The position numbers and the translations under genes are program-made. The notes beneath the pieces were generated by a model. That model saw only the letters and a program-made list of their open reading frames with translations, made no database searches and was not told the DNA's origin. From contig MCGT01000028.1 of the NCBI GenBank assembly GCA_002104935.1, positions 277,885 through 341,884 on the forward strand: 64,000 nt of DNA, written 5' to 3'. This stretch comes from Hesseltinella vesiculosa. Taxonomy: Eukaryota > Mucoromycota > Mucoromycetes > Mucorales > Cunninghamellaceae. Numbering within the stretch: the first letter of the stretch is position 1; each line of letters opens with the position of its first letter. Positions 20,213 to 34,307 of the stretch are shown here, piece after piece.

Positions 20213-23200
20213 ATGTCACTGTTCTCCAAGCTCACGAGGAATAACCCTGATAAGGCTGTGTTCCCCTGGTCCCTGAAAAAACTAAGTGGGAGTCAGCAGT
20301 CTGTTGCTCGATCAGGACATGCTGCAACTGCTCTGTCATCTGACAACATTGTCATCTATGGAGGCAAACACAAAGGGTCGACTAAAAAAGATGTCGTTTA
20401 TATCGATACGAGTAAGTTAAGTACTTGGTCACTGTAAGCAAGTTCTAACCGACCTATATCTCCTTCAGATTCTTTGTCTGGCAATCATTTAGCGACGACG
20501 GGTGATGTACCCAATGGGAGAAAGGACTCTGCAATCGTCGCCATGGGGAACTTTGTCTTGAGTAAGGAATGGCGTGCCACTTTTTATATGCGGTCCGGCC
20601 GTGGTAGCTCACAATGAACTCTTTCCCTTTAGTGTACGGTGGCGAGCCTTTAGTTGGAAGCGAGCCTTGGGATCCAAATTTTTACCTGTTGAATATTAGT
20701 AAGAAATCGACTCACTAGCACCACTTTAACTGGTTATTCATGTAAAATATGTTTACTATAACGTTAGACAACCGGCAGTGGATCCGCGTGCGCATGGAAG
20801 GCAGTATCCCTCGGGAACGATCTGGGCATTCGGCTGTCACCATAGGCGGAGTAATGTATATCTGGGGTGGGCAATGCAGCGGTCATTACTTTAAAGAGAT
20901 TTTAGCATTCAACACTAGTAATTGTAAGTGAGCATGCCCTCGTACGTATAATATTTTCTGCAGAAGTCCTGACTCCTTCGTTGCATTTATTCATTGTAGA
21001 CCCTGACAACCCTCATTGGGAATTGGTGCATAATGGAACCGATGGTCCTGTTGGTAGATCTGGACACGTATCTGTTATGTATGAAAACCGAATGTATGTG
21101 TTTGGTGGCTCTGATGGCGAACGAATGTACAACGATATTTGGGCGTTTGACTTTCAGACCAGATCTTGGTCTCAAATACCTGCTGCAGGCTTCATACCTG
21201 CTGCGCGTGATCTTTGTGGTGTTGCTCTAGTGGATGATGCTATGTACATCATAGGCGGTCGAGATTCTGAAGGACTGGAATTGAATGATCTCTGCGCGTT
21301 CCGTATTCGAAGTAAGCAAGCTAAAAGTCTCATTTTTTTTAGTATTAACGTCGTTTTACCCATCTCTCAGGCCAACGCTGGTATATCTTCAAGAATATGG
21401 GTTCTAGCCCTACAGCCAGACACAGTTTGTCCATGACCGCTGTTAAAGACAAGATGTTTGTTGTTGGCGGTGACATGCGACCAGGTGTCAAACATGAAGA
21501 CATTGGAGGCATCTACATTCTCGATAGCTGTAAGGCACACTAGAACGAGAAGAACATCCTCTAAAGTATGATTCTTCTAATATGTAGCGAAAATCAAGTA
21601 CCCTCCTGAAGCCTCCATAGGTCCAACTCACCAACAGGGAGGACCCTCTCCGCAAGGACATATGCCAAATGTATCACCGACCAGTTCTTCACTTTCGTTA
21701 CCTGACCCTGATTTGACAACCCCGTCTTCAGCCACGCCTGCGAGAAATTACACACCTTCCCCTTCTCAAATCCACCCTTCGCAATCCTCGCCTACAGTCC
21801 ACACATCCGCTGACGTTTACCAGAACCCATCGCAGCAAGTGTTTAGTAACATCAACCACGACCCTTACCAGCACCATGCAACTACTGTATCAGGTGGACA
21901 GTCTGCAAAATCCACTCGCCATGTTTCCTACTTCCCAGAGCACCAACAACATGTAAGTTCTGTTTATTCAAGAGTATTTGAGGTGAGAATTTGCTTGACG
22001 CTGATCCCGTTACAATTGTTTCTTCGGCTTCTGCTTTCCGCCATAAGCAAAACCAGCCTTCTCGACCCCCTCGACACGCTTCCAGTGTACCTGAGGCAGC
22101 TCTTAGACGTCCCAGAACGGCTTCTCCTCTACCACCTACCGATGAACCGCATGAACTGCCAGAAGCAAGCCCTTACACTCTCCAACAACCCTCACAAACG
22201 CAGCTTACTATGCACATTGATAATGCTGACCCTCCTAGCCAAGATCAAGCGAGACAATCACCGATGCCAATGTCCAATGGTTCTGGTAACCGTAGTGCAC
22301 CAGGCATTATCTCGCCTCCACCAAGACCATCTCGTGAAGGTGTCCAGCTAAATCAAGCGTTGCACGGTAGAATGGCAGATGTAGCCCTTGCCTCTTTCAA
22401 CGATGTACCCCAAGCCCAGGTCGAACGCTCTCCCATGGCTCCATTGACCGCATCTGAAATGCCCTCCGCCAGCTATGCCTCACAAACACCTATAACGCTG
22501 CCTCAGGACCTGATATCTCATCAAGCCAACGCCGCGATGTCTAACAGCCATCCTCTGGCCGAAGAGAAAATACTTGAAAACATCACCGCAGGTGGAATGG
22601 CATCATCTCGCTCTTTATCACCAGCAACCATGTCTTTAGAAGAGCCCAGTCGATCGACGGCAGTATCTGACAATGCCGGAAACGGCGAACGAGCGACTCT
22701 TTTGCGCGAAATCAAAGCTCGCGATTTGATTATCAGTGAAATGAAGAAGAAAGAGCAATGGTGGCGCACCGAAGTCAGCTTGGCCAGAAAGCAGCGACCC
22801 CGAACCATGGTGAACGAGGAGGATGGAGCCAATGAAGATGAGCTAATGCTGATGTCTCTCAGCGATTTGGAGAACGACAAGCTCAAACTATTTGAACAGT
22901 TGGTGACTGTCAAAGCCGAACTACGACGCGTGCGCGCCAATATCACCCAGTATGCCCAACCTATGTCAGACAAAGTTGCGTCTGCTGAACGGATGCGAAC
23001 AGCTGCTTTGCAAGAGGCTATGTATTTCAAGTCAAAATATCAAGCCTTGAAGAGCCAACTGACAGAGCATGATGACGATGACCACAGCCGCTTGACAAAG
23101 ATCCATGATCAACGCGTTCAAGACTTGGAAGAGAAGCTTGTTGTTGCGCTGGCCGAAAACGAAAAGAATGTCAAACTCATGCAACAATGGCAACGCAAAG

Positions 23201-23745
23201 CGCAGCATGACCACAATTCCAAGCAATCGGCCGAAGAACGCTCCAAGGAAGCGCACGCTCGGGCTGAAGAAGCACAAAAGGCCTACCAGAACGGACTAGA
23301 AGAGCTGGATATATGGCACACAAGAGCTACCAAATCTGAACACCAATATCAAGAAAGCCAAGCAAAGATTTCGGACCTCACTTCGCAGCTTTCGCAGGCG
23401 TTCCAAGCTGTTGCCAAATCTGCAGCCGAAGCAGAAATGGCAGTCAAAGAAAAGCAAGCATTGCTCGCCAACCCAGATGCCATCGATGGTGACCGCAATG
23501 GTCTATTGGCTGAGAACCAATTGAAGATTGCTCGCTTGGAAGCAAATCATCTCAAGGCCAGAAATGAAGCCGCCACTCTCCAACAGCGCTTAGCCGAAGC
23601 TATGGATGATATTGCCAAACTCAAAGCCCAATTGGCCGAGCGTGATGATTCTTTGCAAGAAGCTCACTCGCAGCTGGAAGATGCAGATATCCAGCTCAAT
23701 ATGATACGTGAAGCAATGCACCAGCACCAAAATCAATTTTCTTGA
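20213..23745 (+). CDS. kelch-repeat plus coiled-coil cell-polarity protein (Tea1-like)
   Basis: Eight exons: 20213-20411, 20469-20561, 20633-20698, 20768-20923, 21000-21311, 21371-21529, 21588-21982 and 22048-23745, giving about 1025 residues. The first 370 residues form six kelch blades, each ending in a double Gly (IVIYGG, VLMYGG, YIWGG, YVFGG, YIIGG, FVVGG). Introns tend to fall at blade borders. A Pro/Ser/Gln-rich linker follows (residues about 380-700), then about 330 residues of coiled coil rich in Glu, Lys, Gln and Ala. This is the layout of fungal Tea1-type cell-end markers that link microtubule tips to the cortex. The splice between exons 7 and 8 is the least certain; a 35-bp intron at 21953-21987 would also keep the frame. 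Confidence 0.85.
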
Positions 23746-24079
23746 CCGTTCGCTCTAGTTTAATAAAAAAAAAGTTTCAATTACCGGTGCTTACATGCGA
23801 TATCTCAGCCAATCCCTCCTGCTGATTGCACGCCCCCAAATAAAACCCTCGTTCGCCCATTTAATGAAAAGCATCATACACTTTATTCTGGACTATTATC
23901 CGAATTCCTAAAAGTTTGCGGAATTACACTCTTTCCATTAATAAGTGCTTAAAAAGAGTGTAAACGAGAGGGCAATGGATTTGGACGTCAGAAAATTTCA
24001 ATCGGTCGCGGGGTGTGAAAAATGAAAAAAAACCGTTCAAAGCCTTCAGCACACAACTTTTTCTTCCTTTATTAAAAAA
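23746..24079. other. intergenic region
   Basis: 334 bp of AT-rich spacer and promoter of the neuroguidin gene. Two segments near 23935 and 23956 (ACACTCTTT and AAAGAGTGT) could pair as a short hairpin downstream of the kelch gene; no other feature is seen. Confidence 0.35.
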
Positions 24080-25393
24080 ATGACAGCAAAAAATGCTTCT
24101 GCTTTCGCTGTTGGATCACTAGGTGAGAAGAAGCCTCAGAAGAGTTAGGATTATTACATCTTTATTTGGATTATGCTGATTGTTGATTTTTGAATAGATC
24201 GTAATGAATTAAGTTCAGTGCTGAAGATCCTTAAAACAAAAGCCAAAGATCTATCGAATGATGTTAAGCCAATGCTGGAAAAGTGAGTTTGTTCATTGAG
24301 CAGTATAAGAGTGATGTCACTAAATGTTATAATTAAGACTTAGATCTGGTGAGATGCAGACCAGTAAAGGGGTTTCGTTCTTAGAGGTCAAATATCAAGT
24401 TTTGCTGCAGTACATAACTGAGCTTGCTATTTTTGCATATGCTAAGCTTTGTGGCAAGCAGATCAATGGCACAGACTTGATTGAGTCATTAGTTGAATTA
24501 CGAGTGATTTTGGAACGTATGAAACCGATAGAAGCCAAGCTGAAGTATCAAGTCGACAAACTTGTACGGAATTCCGTGATTGGGTCTAAATTGCAGAAGA
24601 AGAACAAAGAAGGTAATTGGGCAATACCTCTTGGGTTTTTTCCCTACCAACTAACATGCTAGCAACAGAGGACCCCCTAGCATTCAAGCCAAATCCTACT
24701 GGCCTACTGAATATGGATGGACAAGACGAACAATCAGAGAATAACGAGAGTGACGAAGAAGAGCTTGTAAGCTCGAATGTCTATCGCCCTCCAAAGATGG
24801 CACCGGTTAGTTATAATGAACTTGGCAGCAAGAAATCAAAGAAGGAGAAGGACGAACAACGCATGATGGAGAGAACATCAAGATCGAGAATGATGAAAGA
24901 CCTCATGGTGGACATGAACGATGCACCAGAAGAATCCGGTGTATTCGGAGGTGTGTACGACGATATCGAATCTGGAAATGTCATGGATCGCAAAATTGCA
25001 GACAAGACGGATTATGAAGAAAACAACTATGTTCGACTTCAAGTCACCCGAAAAGAGAAGAAGCATTTACGCAACCGGGATAGAATGCTAGGAAGTGAAT
25101 TCGAGGTACCCTTAGACCACATTCCGCCTGTCTCCTGCTCACTTTTTTTTTTTTTTGCAACATCAAATTAGAACTTGGGTAACCTTGGGAATATGTTTGG
25201 TATGCGGCAAGTAAATGAGATAGAAGATGAACAGCTTAAAAATGTCTTGCAAAGGTCATCTCGTCGTAAAGTTTCCAGTGGTCTGGGACAAAAGCGCAGT
25301 AGACACGATAGTTCAGCTGGAGGTGAAAAGACTCCAAGGAACAAATTCCAAAGAAATATCAACTACTCCAAGCACCAAAAATCAAAAAAATAG
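24080..25393 (+). CDS. NGDN: neuroguidin/Lcp5, Sas10/C1D family ribosome-biogenesis protein
   Basis: Five exons: 24080-24122, 24198-24282, 24344-24612, about 24669-25105 and 25172-25393, giving about 351 residues. The N-terminal 110 residues form the Sas10/Utp3/C1D helical domain (SFLEVKYQVLLQYITEL is a signature stretch). An acidic patch, the conserved YRPPKMAPV segment and a basic C-terminus (KNKFQRN..., KKSKK) follow, as in human neuroguidin and yeast Lcp5. These act in the small-subunit processome on 18S rRNA maturation. Intron 3 has two in-frame acceptors six bases apart (exon 4 from 24663 or 24669). The stop codon lies only 13 bp from the stop of the convergent U2AF gene. Confidence 0.88.
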
Positions 25394-25406
25394 TTTTATT
25401 GCTTGG

Positions 25407-27387
<1,981 letters not shown>

Positions 27388-27880
27388 GATTCTTCGATTA
27401 CTTTTTGAGTTTGCAAAAAAAAAAAAAGCAAAAAAAAAAACACTGGTCAAACACTTTGGAAGAAAAAAACAGCGGAGCCAGTCAAAAAGTCATTTGCAAT
27501 TTTGTACCTAACAGCACTATATTGATCCGCTTGCAGCACAAGTAGAACCAAGTCACTAGTTGGTCGCTTTTTTCTACAACTGAAGCCATATATGCTACCT
27601 TGGATTTATGTACGAAGCAGGATAAAGAAATACAAGACATGAACTGCTTGGTATAGATAATCACAATGCTTACTAAGGGCAACCGAAGATTAAAATTGCA
27701 GAAGAGACTTGAGTTTGATGGTGGCAGCAAGCCTTGGTGCTTTTAGTTACGATCAGCACAAGTTCTGATTGGCATCGGAGTTTTTCTTTTTTTGCAAAGT
27801 GCCGTTGGGAAAGTGCAACCAATGACAGTCAAGAATTCCTCTCTCTTGTCTTTTTCTCGTGTTAGTTTAGTTCTACCTCC
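27388..27880. other. divergent promoter region
   Basis: 493 bp between U2AF2 (minus) and the DUF202 gene (plus), with two A-rich tracts near 27420-27445. No gene is recognised. Confidence 0.4.
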
Positions 27881-28314
27881 ATGAAGCAGGCAAATAAATC
27901 TGATTTAATCCGTGGTCATAGGCGAGAATCAGTATATTTAACCGAGTCAGAATTACAAGATTTGCGAGGTATGTATGCAGTAACCAGGCGTGAACTGTAA
28001 ATGAATAAATACTAAACGAAAGTACAGCAAGACAGCGTACATTTGAAGGTGCCTACTGGAGAACTTCATTAGCTGCATTCTCCACTGGTCTTTTAATTTT
28101 GAAAGTCTTCACTCGAGAATTCTACAAAATTGGAATCACCTTTTTCGCTTTTGGCCTAGCCCTTCTTGCAATTGCACTTTGGCGAAGAAGGACGGCTGGC
28201 GATGTATTTGACTTGACCATCCCATTTCGAACCAGTGGCAACTGGATAATTCTAACAACGTTGGTTACGCTGGTAGCGTACATTGTTTTATTTGTGCTGT
28301 TAATAAACGTTTGA
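27881..28314 (+). CDS. DUF202 family small membrane protein
   Basis: Two exons: 27881-27968 and 28028-28314, giving 124 residues. The second exon starts with RQRTFEGAYWRTSLAAF, close to the F-L-A-W-x-R-T-S-L signature of DUF202 proteins, followed by three transmembrane helices (about residues 45-63, 68-85 and 100-122). The DUF202 fold is also the membrane part of VTC polyphosphate proteins, but there is no SPX or catalytic domain here and no evidence for that role. Its last 15 coding bases overlap the end of the opposite gene. Confidence 0.75.
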
Positions 28315-29236
28315 AGATTGTATGTACGTTTGCAAGAGTTCAGTGACTTGATCGTTCAGTTCTCTCGGTCGATTCATGCTTCTTCTTATTTGCGCATGTC
28401 TTTCATGGATATATTCGGCTCTTTTGGCCAGAATGGCCTTTCTACGGTCACTGGACGGCCTAGCTTTCGATCGAGCAGCAGTCGTTTGTTCCCGGAGTTC
28501 CTTCAAGTTCCTCATTTGCTCTTCGCGTTCACCATTGTCCTGTGCAAAGCCGTAATGGCCAACACCAACAGTTCGATTTTCTTGCCGAGAGTCATAATGC
28601 CGAATATGTGCTCGAGATGCAAAAGAGCTTTCGCTACTATAAATGTCTGCATTGCCATCCAATGTATTTGGCCTTGAGATCTTTTCAAGGGCCCTTTTTC
28701 TTACAACACGTGTTCTGCCGAATTCATCCTCACATTCTACCCATTCATCGTTACGTTTCGAATCTTCGGGTGGGCTGGTTTGTGCATCAGGTTTTTTTCT
28801 TTCAAAATCCACAAGCAGCAATTCCATGTTCTCAAGTTGGTCGGCATCGAAGTGAGCATTGGTCAAGGTATCGTAAAGCTTGGCTTTTTTTTGCAACGAA
28901 GACCGGCTTTGTTCAAAGACATCAGGCTCACTGTCGGCTTGGGAGGATAGCTTCAGCTTCAGCTTCTTCAAAAGTAACAAAGTTTACCATTATTCCTTCG
29001 CATTGGCGTTATATCTTCCTACCTTTTGCTTGCTCTCCAGGCGAAGATGCCTCTTTTCCTCTCGCGGTTGACCACCCGTCCGGCGTTTTTGTTGATGCTC
29101 GAGGAGCTCTGCTCTGAAATTCACATTCTAAAATTATATCTCTGTGGGTTAGTACATGACGGGACTGGCTACCTGAAAAAAGAAAAGGGTGGCCTACTGA
29201 GGATGCACTTGTTTCAATGACTTGCTTTTGTGACAT
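28300..29236 (-). CDS. CCDC174: CCDC174 homologue
   Basis: Three exons on the minus strand: 29236-29198, 29127-29023 and 28965-28300, giving 269 residues. It starts with an ETSASS segment and continues, after splicing, with FRAELLEHQ, the same order as the TSASSLVDLKAEL start of the animal protein. The acidic WVECEDEFGRTR block and the VGVGHYGFAQ plus LKELREQT block are the family's two best-conserved regions. The animal protein (about 470 residues) is a nuclear factor linked to the exon-junction complex. Here the protein ends soon after the second block, so the C-terminal half is absent. Its stop overlaps the DUF202 gene by 15 bp; its start is 157 bp from SSZ1, divergent. Confidence 0.8.
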
Positions 29237-29393
29237 GTTGGAAGTGAGAGCAAAAAAAAAAAAATAATGAAAGACCGAAAGCGGGACTCGGATTTTGTTG
29301 GCACCAGAGGCTTGTACCAAAAGTGACGACCAATCTTTGAGCAGGAACAAAGTAGAATGAAAAAAAAAATGCCTTCCTTTCTCTTAAAGAAAA

Positions 29394-31113
29394 ATGAGTG
29401 AATCAAGTGCAACAATTGGTATTAACTTTGGTACATGCTCGACTTCTATTGGTTACGTAAACAAAGTGAGTTCCTAGAAAGCAGTGTAATTATCCAGGCG
29501 ACAGTATAATAACCTTCCATTCTCATTAGGAAGGCCGTGCAGATTGTCTTGCCAACGAAGAAGGCGATCGCCAGATTGCATCTGTTCTTGCTTTCCACGG
29601 TCAAGAAGAAGTATGTCATTACGTGTGTGTAGGCTTACGAATAACTGAATGTTTCTTTTTTTAAAAGGTTGTAGGCTCACAAGCCAAATCTGAAATCCCT
29701 CGTCACCCTAAAACCACCGTTGCCAACTTCAGAGCTACTCTTGGAAAATCTTTCGCAGACGCCGAAACGTTGCCTGGATCTGCCGCCCCATTGGTTGATA
29801 AGAATGGTCTTCCTGGCTACGAAATCTCCTTTGAGGAATCGTCTCAGACATTTTCTGGAGCCGAGGTCTCTGCAAAGTTTTTGCGCCACATCCGTGAATC
29901 TGCTGAAGCTTTCCTTGGCTGTAAGATTGGAGGTGCTGTGATGGCTGTTCCCTCCTACTTCTCGGAGGAACAACGAAAGGAACTGAAGCAATCTGCTGAG
30001 TCTGCTGGTATCAAGGTTCTTCAATTGATCCATGAATCAGCTGCTGCTGCTTTGGCTTACGACGTTGGCGCTGCTGATCAGGACAAGACTGTCGTTATTT
30101 GCGATTTGGGCGCCCATTCTTTGGATGTGACCGTGATGACTGTCCGCTCTGGTATCTTCAGTATTTTGGCTACCGCCCATGACGTTAAGCTTGGTGGTGT
30201 CTCTTTTGATGATTTGCTTATTGCCCACTTCGTTACGGAATTCAAAAAGAAGGCCAAGATTGACATTACTGACAATGCCAAAGCCATGGCCAAGTTAAGA
30301 GGTGCCGTCGAGGTGACAAAGAAGATGTTATCGAGCGCAAACTCTGCTCCCTGTTTTGTGGAATCCTTGGCTGAAGGTGTTGACTTCCACAGCACTATCA
30401 ACCGAATGAGATTTGAAATCATGTCTAACAAGGTGTTTGCCAAAATCCAAGATGTCATTCGCCAAGTCCTGTTGAAGGCTGATTTGGATGCTTCTGAAAT
30501 TGATGAAGTCATTTTGGCCGGTGGTGCTGCACGTATCCCCAAATTTGCTGTCAAATTGCGCGAAGTGTTCTCCTCCGAAGCTGTTATCCATAACGAAATT
30601 GAGTCGGACGAAGTCGTTGCTCGTGGGTGCGCGATTCAAGGCTCTCTTATTGCTGGCTTTGAGACTGAAGACGTTGACAGCTTGTCTCACCCTATCGTCA
30701 CACTTGCTCCAACCACTCAAAAAGCCATTGGTGTTGTCAACGCTTCAGGTGACTTTGTGCCTGTCATTCCCAAAGGAACTGCTCTTCCTGCTCGTCGTGT
30801 CTTACAATTTGCAACCGCCACCGAACAGACCCATGCATACGTCGCTCTTCATGAAGGTGACCATATCATTGAAAAGAAAGAAATCCCCGTTGAACCTGTC
30901 CAAACCGAAGAAGATGAAGAAGCATACGAAGAAGAACCTGAGATTGTCACCACAGTTTATACTCGACCAGCTGCTCTCTTGGCTGAAGCTATTTTGCCCA
31001 CGTCAAAATCAAAGAATGTTGAAGTCCAAATTACTATAGATGTCAACCGCAAGTTGACCCTCGTTTTACGCGATGGTGAAAACACTGTCAAAGCTGAAGT
31101 TCCTTCGATCTGA
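29394..31113 (+). CDS. SSZ1: Ssz1, Hsp70-like subunit of the ribosome-associated complex
   Basis: Three exons: 29394-29465, 29530-29610 and 29668-31113, giving 532 residues against 538 in yeast. The actin-type ATPase domain covers residues 1-380 (FGTCSTSIGY replaces the usual Hsp70 GTTNS signature; VVICD, then LAGGAARIP). A short beta-rich substrate domain follows, with an acidic linker (EEDEEAYEEEPE) and no alpha-helical lid, as in Ssz1. With a zuotin-type J protein it forms RAC at the ribosome exit tunnel. The abundance of optimal-looking codons in exon 3 fits a highly expressed gene. Its promoter is the 157 bp shared with CCDC174. Confidence 0.92.
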
Positions 31114-31213
31114 ATTTGACAATCAAGCATACTCCCCTTCTTTCTTTTTCAAGGATAAAAGACGTAATACGTTGCAAACCTTCAATGCAATGCATGTAAA
31201 AACATGGCCCGTT

Positions 31214-34115
31214 TTATTTTGTGATTTTCAAAATGGGAAGCATAAATTTTGCACGTAGTTTTCTCTCTGTATACACTTCTCGAACTAACGATTGCAATTC
31301 AAGGGTGTTGGCCGCTGTAAAAATGGATCTAAGCAAACATTTTCTGACATTACAACAATCTCCTTTCTTTACCTGAGCTTAAGATCTTGAGTATCCGGAG
31401 AATCAGAGTTTCACTGCCTTCTGGGTATTGCTTGATGCACTGCACTAATTCATGCGATTCAATGCCTATGGACAGGATGGTTCGATCGATATTTTGTCTA
31501 ACGAGTTGCTGAACAGACTTATCCATGTGTGTGTACAAATCAAATAGCCTGTTGGTAAAAAAAAAAAAAAAAAGTATGCATATATATCTTGTCAGCAATG
31601 CTCTGGCAAGGTTCCCTGTCTAATAACTTACACAGACAGCATTGTGGCGTCACGTGAGCAGATAGCCAGGAATAGATCCAAATGCTCGGTTACGGTTTGA
31701 TCGTTCCATTGGTCGTTGCATGGGGAGATTGCCTCTTCATTTTGCTCTTTCTCGTGATTTGGAGGTTGCTCTGTGAGCGCAGTCACTGCTTCGACGGAAT
31801 ACAACCTCACTTGCTCTGCTAACACATGATCGGGTACCCACCGCTTTACAGCGGCAATAGCAGTTGATCGGACCTTGACTTCACTGTCCATACATAAATC
31901 CAACAAAGCTTTGACACACATTGATCGTACCGTTGGCCTCTGTGATGCTAAGTCACGAAGAACAGATATACACATGACGAAACGATTGGCATGTTCTCGC
32001 ATGATTTTGCATATTTGTTCAATCAGTGAGTCGCTCAGTAAAGGTGCTCCTAACAATAGCTTGACAATCGACTTGTCTTTATGGTCCACAGTTTCAAACC
32101 CGCGCTCCAGCAATCGGAATATCCAGTAGAAATAGTCGTGACCACGCTTTTCACCATGACTGATACGTAAGTCATAATAGCGTTCCTCATGCAGCCACGC
32201 AAGTGCAAATTCGTATCTAGCCCGAAATCAAAATTTCTACTCAATTTTTCTTTGTTCCATTTTGGTCTTACCTTGTGGAAAGATCTTGACAGACAAATGT
32301 CAAAAATATTTCCTTCACTTCATCGACGCGGTATTCAACTTCACGCAGCCATGCCATGGATGGAATTTGACCTTTAGAGACTTTTTCTGGATCAACTGTA
32401 CTAAGTTTTGCATCTTCGTCTTTTACACTGTCGGAAACCTGCTCCGATTCCATAGCATGAGCCAAATCGTGTAACTTGGTACACGATGCAATTGCTTTTA
32501 CAAAAAGCTTGGAAATCATGGCCACCATTAAAGGGGTATTCACGTGCCCTGGTGATGTACTTTGCGGAGCAAGAGCGGCCAATGCTAATTGTGAGGTTGA
32601 TAGCTGGTGCTGCGTGATTTGAATAGAATGCAACACACGTTCCAACGAGTGCTTCAGCAACAATAACTCTTCATCTTTTGATAGAGAAGATGGCACCAAA
32701 GCGTAGCCTTCCTGCATCTGATGATCCCAACTTTCCTCAGAGTCATTAGCCAAACGCGTACTAGGCACAAGATCTCCTGTCACAGAGCCCAGGTCGACCA
32801 GTGACGAGCTTACTGGAGGCTCAGTTTCTGTTTTATCCAAAAGAGCAGGTTCAAGAGCAAGAGTGGAGGGTGGAATCTAATGCAAATGCGCTCACATCTG
32901 TCAATTATCGTCAAAACATTCTTCTCAATGTTTACCCATTTGATATGTTCGGAGAAGGATTCCGATGACACCGTCCGTAGGATCGCAGCAGTGAGATCAA
33001 CGACCATGTTTACTGGAATGTTCGATATATCGACAATAGGCAGCAACACACTCTTCAACCTTTTGTCTTTCCGCTCACTGGATTCTGCATGCTGTCGCTT
33101 CCGTCTACTGTCGTCATTGCCATTCCTTAAGCGCAGCTGTAATACAGAAGGGTTTCCACCTAAGACTGAGTACGCACCTAGTAGTTCAGATCGATACGAT
33201 GCTAGTCGATCAAACCTTTAAAATATAAATGATTAGATTACTTTTGCCGTAAGAGTCATAGACATATACCTCAGCATTGACGCGATAGCAAGCTTGATGG
33301 ATTTCTCCACTGTTTCAGATTCCCATGTTTCGAATCTTTCAGGAACTTTTTTCCCAAGACTAACCAAGGTACCAAGGATGGCCCTTGTGTGTTGAGTGCG
33401 CTTCCGTGCAAGGCAGGGCAATAGGGATATAATTGCAGTTACTACGCTAATGCATCTATTTACACAACAACAAAAAGAAAGTATCAGTAAAGTCATTTTC
33501 ATTCTACATTGTTGCTCACTTCTCTTCTCCAGCCAAGTGATCAAGCAACATATCCAGGTGCTTCTTCCCGCTCTCTTCGAGCAATGTTGAGCTGAGCAAT
33601 CGATGATTAGGTCGAATCATGTTCAAAGAAAAAGATTCCTGAAAATGGATATGGGTAAACTTGGTAACAAGTTTTAAATAAATATCATATATTATTATCT
33701 TACTTCTGCATCTTCTTCCTTTTCCTTTTTTGTTTCAAGCACGATGAGTGTTTGCAAGCACTTGAATGCATATAGACGAACGCTTGGGCTTGTATGAGCT
33801 ATCCATGAAGATTCCAAATTATCAATCAACAAACGGGTGCAGTCCCGGACTTCTATTTCATTTTCATTCTTGCACCTACAAACCTGATGTTAGATTTATT
33901 CTCGCAAAAGAGAGGAGACACGCTTACAATGTCATAAAAGTCGATGGCAAAATCAAAGCTAACGCTCTAATAATGTTTGTAAGCTGTGTTTCATTGGCTT
34001 GTGATGAAAACTTCAGTAACGTTGATAAGAAGGCAGCCGTCGTGTAAGATGCGGCTTCGATTGGATCATTTATAATTTGTTCGTTGAATAGTTCGATCTG
34101 AACCGGCGGATTCAT
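31214..34115 (-). CDS. PTA1: symplekin/Pta1, mRNA 3'-end processing scaffold, C-terminally short
   Basis: Nine exons on the minus strand: 34115-33928, 33875-33704, 33638-33520, 33455-33270, 33215-32936, 32876-32272, 32216-31632, 31548-31373 and 31314-31214, giving 803 residues. The N-terminal half is a HEAT-like helical array with symplekin features (SSWIAHTSPSVRLYAFKCLQ; LPIVDISNIPVNMVVDL). The middle includes RRPTVRS-like HEAT repeats and the late block ELVQCIKQYPEGSETLILR. In other symplekins the latter leads into a conserved C-terminal domain; here the frame ends about 35 residues after it, at a stop 101 bp from the SSZ1 stop. Symplekin scaffolds the cleavage and polyadenylation complex. 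The truncation could be real, or further exons may have been lost. Confidence 0.85.
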
Positions 34116-34307
34116 TTTATGGTGCAAAGAGAGAGAAAAAGGAAAAGATTTGTCGACTACTTTTGCACAGTACCCGCTGGTGGCTCTGTAAAAGCGGCTA
34201 CTCAAATTTTTCTCTTGACATTCCTTCTTGAATTGAAACACATCACAATTGAAACACATCAATGCTCTTTCATACAATAATCAACAAAATACAAAAAACT
34301 CTCTCAG

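Noticed and set aside
21953..21987. 35-bp intron in the kelch gene
   Set aside because: It keeps the frame but is too short for this genome; the 65-bp intron at 21983-22047 also keeps the frame and was preferred.
29174..29198. 25-bp intron in CCDC174 ending at TTTTTTCAG
   Set aside because: Too short, and it breaks the frame; using the later TTTTAG with a TACTAAC branch point restores the family sequence.
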